From an uncultured Bacteriovoracaceae bacterium (GTDB lineage: Bacteria > Bdellovibrionota > Bacteriovoracia > Bacteriovoracales > Bacteriovoracaceae): a stretch of 64,000 nucleotides of DNA. Both the position numbers and the translations under genes were made by a program. The stretch lies in contig CALHLC010000012.1 of assembly GCA_938034385.1 (NCBI GenBank), forward strand, positions 1 to 64,000, given 5' to 3'. This document shows positions 60,606 to 64,000 of the stretch, in pieces. The notes under the pieces are model-generated. The model did no database searches, had not been told where the DNA came from, and worked only from the letters and a program-made list of their open reading frames with translations. Within the stretch, counting starts at the first letter, position 1. Each line of letters begins with the position of its first letter.

Positions 60606-61849
60606 AATCTTTTTTTCAATTCTTCAATCACCTCATCCGTATGGGCCTGACTGACAAAACCAACTTCATAAGCATTAGGCGAGAGATATATTCCTTTAGG
60701 AAGTAAAAGATTAGAGAGCTTATTAAACTTCTCTCCTAAATTTTGTGGTATTTTATCTACATTTGAGATCGCTTGATCAGAGCTAACAATCCAAAACAAT
60801 GAACTGTGAGAAATAATTGAATGCTGAGTATTTTTATCTAACCATTCTTTAAAAGTAGAAACAATTTTTTGAGTCTGCTTTTCAAGATTTGGATAAAAGT
60901 CTTTTTGGGCCAAGATTTCTAAATTAGCAAGACCAGCACACATCGCAACAGGATTAGCACTTAATGTTCCTGCTTGGTAGACACCACCAAGTGGAGCAAG
61001 GTGGTCCATAATCTCTTTACTTGCAGCGATAGCTCCAACTGGCATCCCACCACCAATGACTTTTCCATAAGTAACGATATCAGGAGTAATCCCTGTAATC
61101 TCGGCCATTCCACCAAAAGCAACTCTAAATCCAGAGATGACTTCATCAAAAATTAAGAGAGCGTTATGTTTTTTTGTAATGTCCTTTAATTTTCTTAAAA
61201 AATCTTCGGTTTGAACTAAGAGTCCATAATTTGCTGGTAGGGGTTCTACTATAATAGCTGCAATATCATCATGATCCTGAAAGCACTTCTCTAAAGCATC
61301 AAGATCGCCCAGATCTACGACTAATGTATCTTTAGAGCAATTTTCAGTAACTCCTAAACTAGAAGCTGTAGAAGTTCCAGCTAAACCAGATCCTGATTTT
61401 ATTAGCATCGAATCAACATGACCGTGGTAGCAGCCATTAAACTTTATAATCTTATTTTTTTTAGTATAACCTCTGGCAAGTCTTAATGCTGTCATAACTG
61501 CTTCAGTACCAGAACTTACAAATCTAATTTTATCTATAAAAGAAATTCTATCAATAATAAACTTTGCTAAATCAAGTGAGTACTTTTCACAAGCTCCATA
61601 AGTCCATCCTCGATTTACAGCATCAACTATTGCACTTTGAACCTTTGGATGTTTATGGCCAAGGATAAGTGGACCAAAGCTCATACAAAAATCTATAAAG
61701 TCTTTTCCTTCCTCATCGGTGATATAAGCTCCGTCAGATTTTTTAATAAACCTAGGACAAAAATCAAGTCCCTTGAAACTTCTTACTGGAGAGTGAACTC
61801 CACCCGGAATATAAATTTGTGCTTGTTCAAAAAATTGTTCATTATTCAT
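60596..61849 (-). CDS. hemL: Glutamate-1-semialdehyde 2,1-aminomutase
   Basis: The 417-residue PLP enzyme matches HemL: IPGGVHSPVRSF at the N-terminus, VSSGTEAVMTALRLARGYT (cofactor phosphate), FNGCYHGHVDSMLIKSGSG, LLIFDEVISGFRV and YGKVIGGGMPVGAIAA with PLP Lys263. It converts glutamate-1-semialdehyde to 5-aminolevulinate in the C5 pathway, consistent with hemA in the same run. It follows hemC by 10 bp and overlaps the kinase gene by 10 bp. Confidence 0.96.
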   Translation of the reverse strand: MNNEQFFEQAQIYIPGGVHSPVRSFKGLDFCPRFIKKSDGAYITDEEGKDFIDFCMSFGPLILGHKHPKVQSAIVDAVNRGWTYGACEKYSLDLAKFIIDRISFIDKIRFVSSGTEAVMTALRLARGYTKKNKIIKFNGCYHGHVDSMLIKSGSGLAGTSTASSLGVTENCSKDTLVVDLGDLDALEKCFQDHDDIAAIIVEPLPANYGLLVQTEDFLRKLKDITKKHNALLIFDEVISGFRVAFGGMAEITGITPDIVTYGKVIGGGMPVGAIAASKEIMDHLAPLGGVYQAGTLSANPVAMCAGLANLEILAQKDFYPNLEKQTQKIVSTFKEWLDKNTQHSIISHSSLFWIVSSDQAISNVDKIPQNLGEKFNKLSNLLLPKGIYLSPNAYEVGFVSQAHTDEVIEELKKRLWS

Positions 61850-61859
61850 AATTTCACTT

Positions 61860-63386
61860 TTAGTCTAAATAGGTATTTATTAAGACTTCATAACTAGCAA
61901 TAGGCGTATGAGCAATTTTATTAAGCTCAAATTCTTTGTGTGTTTTTCCTATGCCTGTGAAATGTACAATATCATTTTGTGATAGAAATTCGAAGTGTTC
62001 TGAGTATTTTTGGTATTGAAAAAAGCTAGTCCAATAAAATACTTTACATGTCTTTAGCCTTTGTTCGAACTCAGCCGAAATAGGTGCAATTTTTCTATCA
62101 TAACTAGAGACGATCTCACCAAGATCACTTTTTGATTGAGGATGAGTGAAGACTTTCCAAGGCGCATTAAAATCTGCCATTAGATTAAATGATTTCGAAC
62201 TTTGGATCTCACTTAAGGTCTGCTCTCCTAAAGAATCCAAACTTCCATGACACCAATAGGAGTTACTTGCAAGAGCTCTCATTGAGTTTATACCAGAGCA
62301 GAAGATCAGACCTATATGCTTTGATTTTTTAAAGTTTTCAATGGAATGGCTTGTAGCTAATAAGCTATTGGAGCTCGTTGATTGTTCAGATAAAACAGAG
62401 TTCTTTTCAATCATTTGGTCATTTACAATATGTTCACTTAACTTTCTTGAGAGTCCTATGAAAATACTATTTTGTTTAGCCATTTGAGGAAGAGGTACTT
62501 GGCTTGAAACTGAATTAATTTCTATATCTTTTAGATTTTTTCCTGATTGATAAGTGATGTCGCTTTTAACATAAATCCCAAGTGGAAGATAACATGTTCC
62601 TCCATTTTCATTAAAGATCTTTTTTTCTTGATAGATCTCTTGTCTGGTTTGTTCGTGGTTTAAAGCATTAATCATTTTTTTTAAATCTTCATTTTTATCC
62701 AATGTTTCAATAATGAGTGCACCTTGAGCTGCAGCTGGCGTATGTGTTCTGATAGGTAAAATACTAAAACTTAAATCTTTCATAAGTTCTTTAAGAACAG
62801 CTTCTCCTTCTTTTAAATAACTAACTCGTTCAATTCCAGCACTAGCTAAAATAATTGCATCGTATTTATTATCCAAAAGTTTTTGTATTCTAGTATCAAT
62901 ATTTCCTCTTAAGTTTTCATGCTTTAGAGTTATCTGACTCATACCAGGTAGCAAATCTTTTAAATAAGGAATTTGAGCAATTCTGCGAGGAGAACTTGTT
63001 CCAACAACAAAGAAGTCTTTATCAAAAGAATTTTTTATCAATTGTTGCTGCGTTGATTTTTTTATAAAAAGAATGTCATTAGGAAGAGCTCTTTTAGGTA
63101 CTGCAGCCGTGATTATTCCATCAGGTCTTTCACTCCCTAGATCTTTTCCAGAATGAATAACCAAGTCTACTTCATTTGTAAGAAGGGCGTAGTCTAATTC
63201 CTTGGTAAAGAAATCCTTACCTTCTAATTCTTGTAAGGGCCTATCTTGAATGATATCACCTTGAGTTTTTATAATTTCTAATTCAAAAGACTTATCAGGA
63301 TAATTTTTTTCTAAGATGTTTTTTATATAACTAGCTTGCGACCTGGCCAGCAAGCTTCCGCGAGTTCCTATTTTCAAGGTTTTCAT
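61860..63386 (-). CDS. hemC: Porphobilinogen deaminase fused to a HemD-like domain
   Basis: The 508-residue protein is far longer than HemC (about 310). Residues 1-280 are hydroxymethylbilane synthase: IGTRGSLLARSQASYI, VIHSGKDLGSERP (Lys81, Asp82), VGTSSPRRIAQI, LRGNIDTRIQKL and AAAQGALIIE. The dipyrromethane-cofactor Cys is probably Cys265 in NENGGTCYLPLG, one residue longer than the usual GGC loop. The C-terminal about 180 residues resemble uroporphyrinogen III synthase (HemD) only weakly: VFTHPQSKSDLG, VFYWTSFFQYQKY, HFTGIGKTHKEF. A bifunctional HemCD is likely. Its start overlaps hemA by 56 bp. Confidence 0.88.
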   Translation of the reverse strand: MKTLKIGTRGSLLARSQASYIKNILEKNYPDKSFELEIIKTQGDIIQDRPLQELEGKDFFTKELDYALLTNEVDLVIHSGKDLGSERPDGIITAAVPKRALPNDILFIKKSTQQQLIKNSFDKDFFVVGTSSPRRIAQIPYLKDLLPGMSQITLKHENLRGNIDTRIQKLLDNKYDAIILASAGIERVSYLKEGEAVLKELMKDLSFSILPIRTHTPAAAQGALIIETLDKNEDLKKMINALNHEQTRQEIYQEKKIFNENGGTCYLPLGIYVKSDITYQSGKNLKDIEINSVSSQVPLPQMAKQNSIFIGLSRKLSEHIVNDQMIEKNSVLSEQSTSSNSLLATSHSIENFKKSKHIGLIFCSGINSMRALASNSYWCHGSLDSLGEQTLSEIQSSKSFNLMADFNAPWKVFTHPQSKSDLGEIVSSYDRKIAPISAEFEQRLKTCKVFYWTSFFQYQKYSEHFEFLSQNDIVHFTGIGKTHKEFELNKIAHTPIASYEVLINTYLD

Positions 63387-64000
63387 GTATTTGCCTTCTT
63401 TTGATATTCTCTTCTAGCCATTTGATTCTACGCTTACTCATTTGGAAAATTTCTCTTTGGGCATCATTAATTTTCTTCATTTTTTCGTTGCTCTCAATTG
63501 AGCCAAGTTTATAAATATCTTCAAGTTTTAAATAATTGTCTTTACCTGCACTTTCAGGATAAGCAATGCTGGGATCTCCAAGATCTACAAAGAAGTTTTC
63601 TGGAGTTTTCCAATTTATTAGAAATTCTTGGGTAAGAATAGGTTCACTTGTTCCAATGGTATTAATTATTGTTTGGAAATCTTCATAAGTATTAAAATCT
63701 TTCCAACTAATTTTTGAGATTTGATGCTTATTAATGAGTAAATCTAAGTTTTCAGTATTTCTTGCTGTTATAAAAACGTTATGAGATTTTTTAAATTGAT
63801 TTATTAAATCTTCAGCTAACATTCCAGAACCAAGAATTAAAATGTTTTTATGAGTAGATTTTTTTAATATTTTCTTTGCTAGAGCAGCATAAGTTTTTTG
63901 TGAAATGCCTTTCAAAAACTTTGATCGAACGCTTTTTTGATCTTGAAGAATTTTTTGCAAGGTGGTCGTAATTTCATAAGATCTATGATGATGAGATAGA
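63331..64000 (-). CDS. hemA: Glutamyl-tRNA reductase, C-terminal part (runs off window)
   Basis: The minus-strand frame is open from the window edge to TAA 63331. The visible about 220 residues contain the NADPH-binding domain (HKNILILGSGMLAEDLINQF; GTSEPILT; NFFVDLGDPS) and the C-terminal dimerisation helices (WLEENIKRR). The preceding part (HHRSYEITTTLQKILQDQKS) fits the linker of HemA. The N-terminal catalytic domain with the active Cys lies outside the window. It reduces glutamyl-tRNA to glutamate-1-semialdehyde and leads the hem run. Confidence 0.82.
   Translation of the reverse strand, partial: LSHHHRSYEITTTLQKILQDQKSVRSKFLKGISQKTYAALAKKILKKSTHKNILILGSGMLAEDLINQFKKSHNVFITARNTENLDLLINKHQISKISWKDFNTYEDFQTIINTIGTSEPILTQEFLINWKTPENFFVDLGDPSIAYPESAGKDNYLKLEDIYKLGSIESNEKMKKINDAQREIFQMSKRRIKWLEENIKRRQIHENLENRNSRKLAGQVAS

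Noticed and set aside
60961-61156. Short ORFs on both strands inside hemL
   Set aside because: They overlap the strongly conserved PLP-lysine region of hemL and are shadows.
1-64000. Search by eye for tRNA, rRNA, CRISPR repeats and prophage genes
   Set aside because: No cloverleaf-like arms with T-loop consensus, no regularly spaced 25-40 bp repeats and no phage structural genes were recognised; a small ncRNA could still be missed.

Overview
The window is A+T-rich, densely packed chromosomal DNA. It is dominated by lipoproteins, exported proteins of unknown function and outer-membrane-like barrels, mixed with conserved housekeeping genes. Low G+C, many private lipoproteins, trmFO, NadE and a hem cluster together suggest a Bdellovibrionota-type bacterium, most like the marine Bacteriovoracales (Halobacteriovorax). 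That is an inference from gene content, and no 16S gene is present. I see no rRNA, tRNA or CRISPR array.

Layout. 1-130 is the end of an IS3-family element that cuts a small lipoprotein gene. 387-1562 is a lytic transglycosylase whose frame continues past an internal TAA. 1701-5851 holds two large exported proteins of unknown function. 5853-15674 holds HupE/UreJ-like, PhnA-like, an HI0933-family flavoprotein, an SrkA-like kinase, an RND efflux pump, an ABC-F ATPase, a SlyD-like isomerase and a zinc-ribbon protein. 15815-24647 is mostly lipoproteins and exported proteins around a FadD acyl-CoA ligase; one large lipoprotein gene carries a T7 tract that puts its signal peptide out of frame. 24756-27067 is nadE followed by a lysine-rich histone H1-like protein. 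27128-32618 is a tightly coupled run: trmFO, EamA transporter, glycosyltransferase, DUF952, ceramidase-like protein, a mobile mystery protein A-type regulator and an exported protein. 32611-33618 is an NrnA-like phosphoesterase. 33697-38564 is a Gld-type ABC transporter operon. 38695-42537 is a nucleobase/nucleoside salvage operon (tdk, UPRT-like, hpt) ending in a GHMP kinase and a DUF429-like protein.

42522-50687 is the most unusual part. Two divergent gene sets encode heme-c proteins (CxxCH), a Tat-exported DUF1501-like protein, a tri-heme lipoprotein, an outer-membrane barrel with an N-terminal heme-c site, and a second barrel-like protein. The 240-bp space between the sets carries four decamer boxes spaced 27-15-27 bp. 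This looks like a dedicated envelope redox or extracellular electron-transfer module, but its function is not shown by sequence.

50684-57986 holds a Ca2+/Na+ exchanger, an IMP dehydrogenase paralogue without CBS domains and without the usual flap Arg/Tyr, a VWA lipoprotein with calcium-binding repeats, small unlisted ORFs and a DUF6178-like protein. 57983-64000 is a heme-biosynthesis run on the minus strand: hemA, hemC fused to a hemD-like domain, hemL, a histidine kinase, a response regulator and hemE. A two-component system sits inside the pathway operon.
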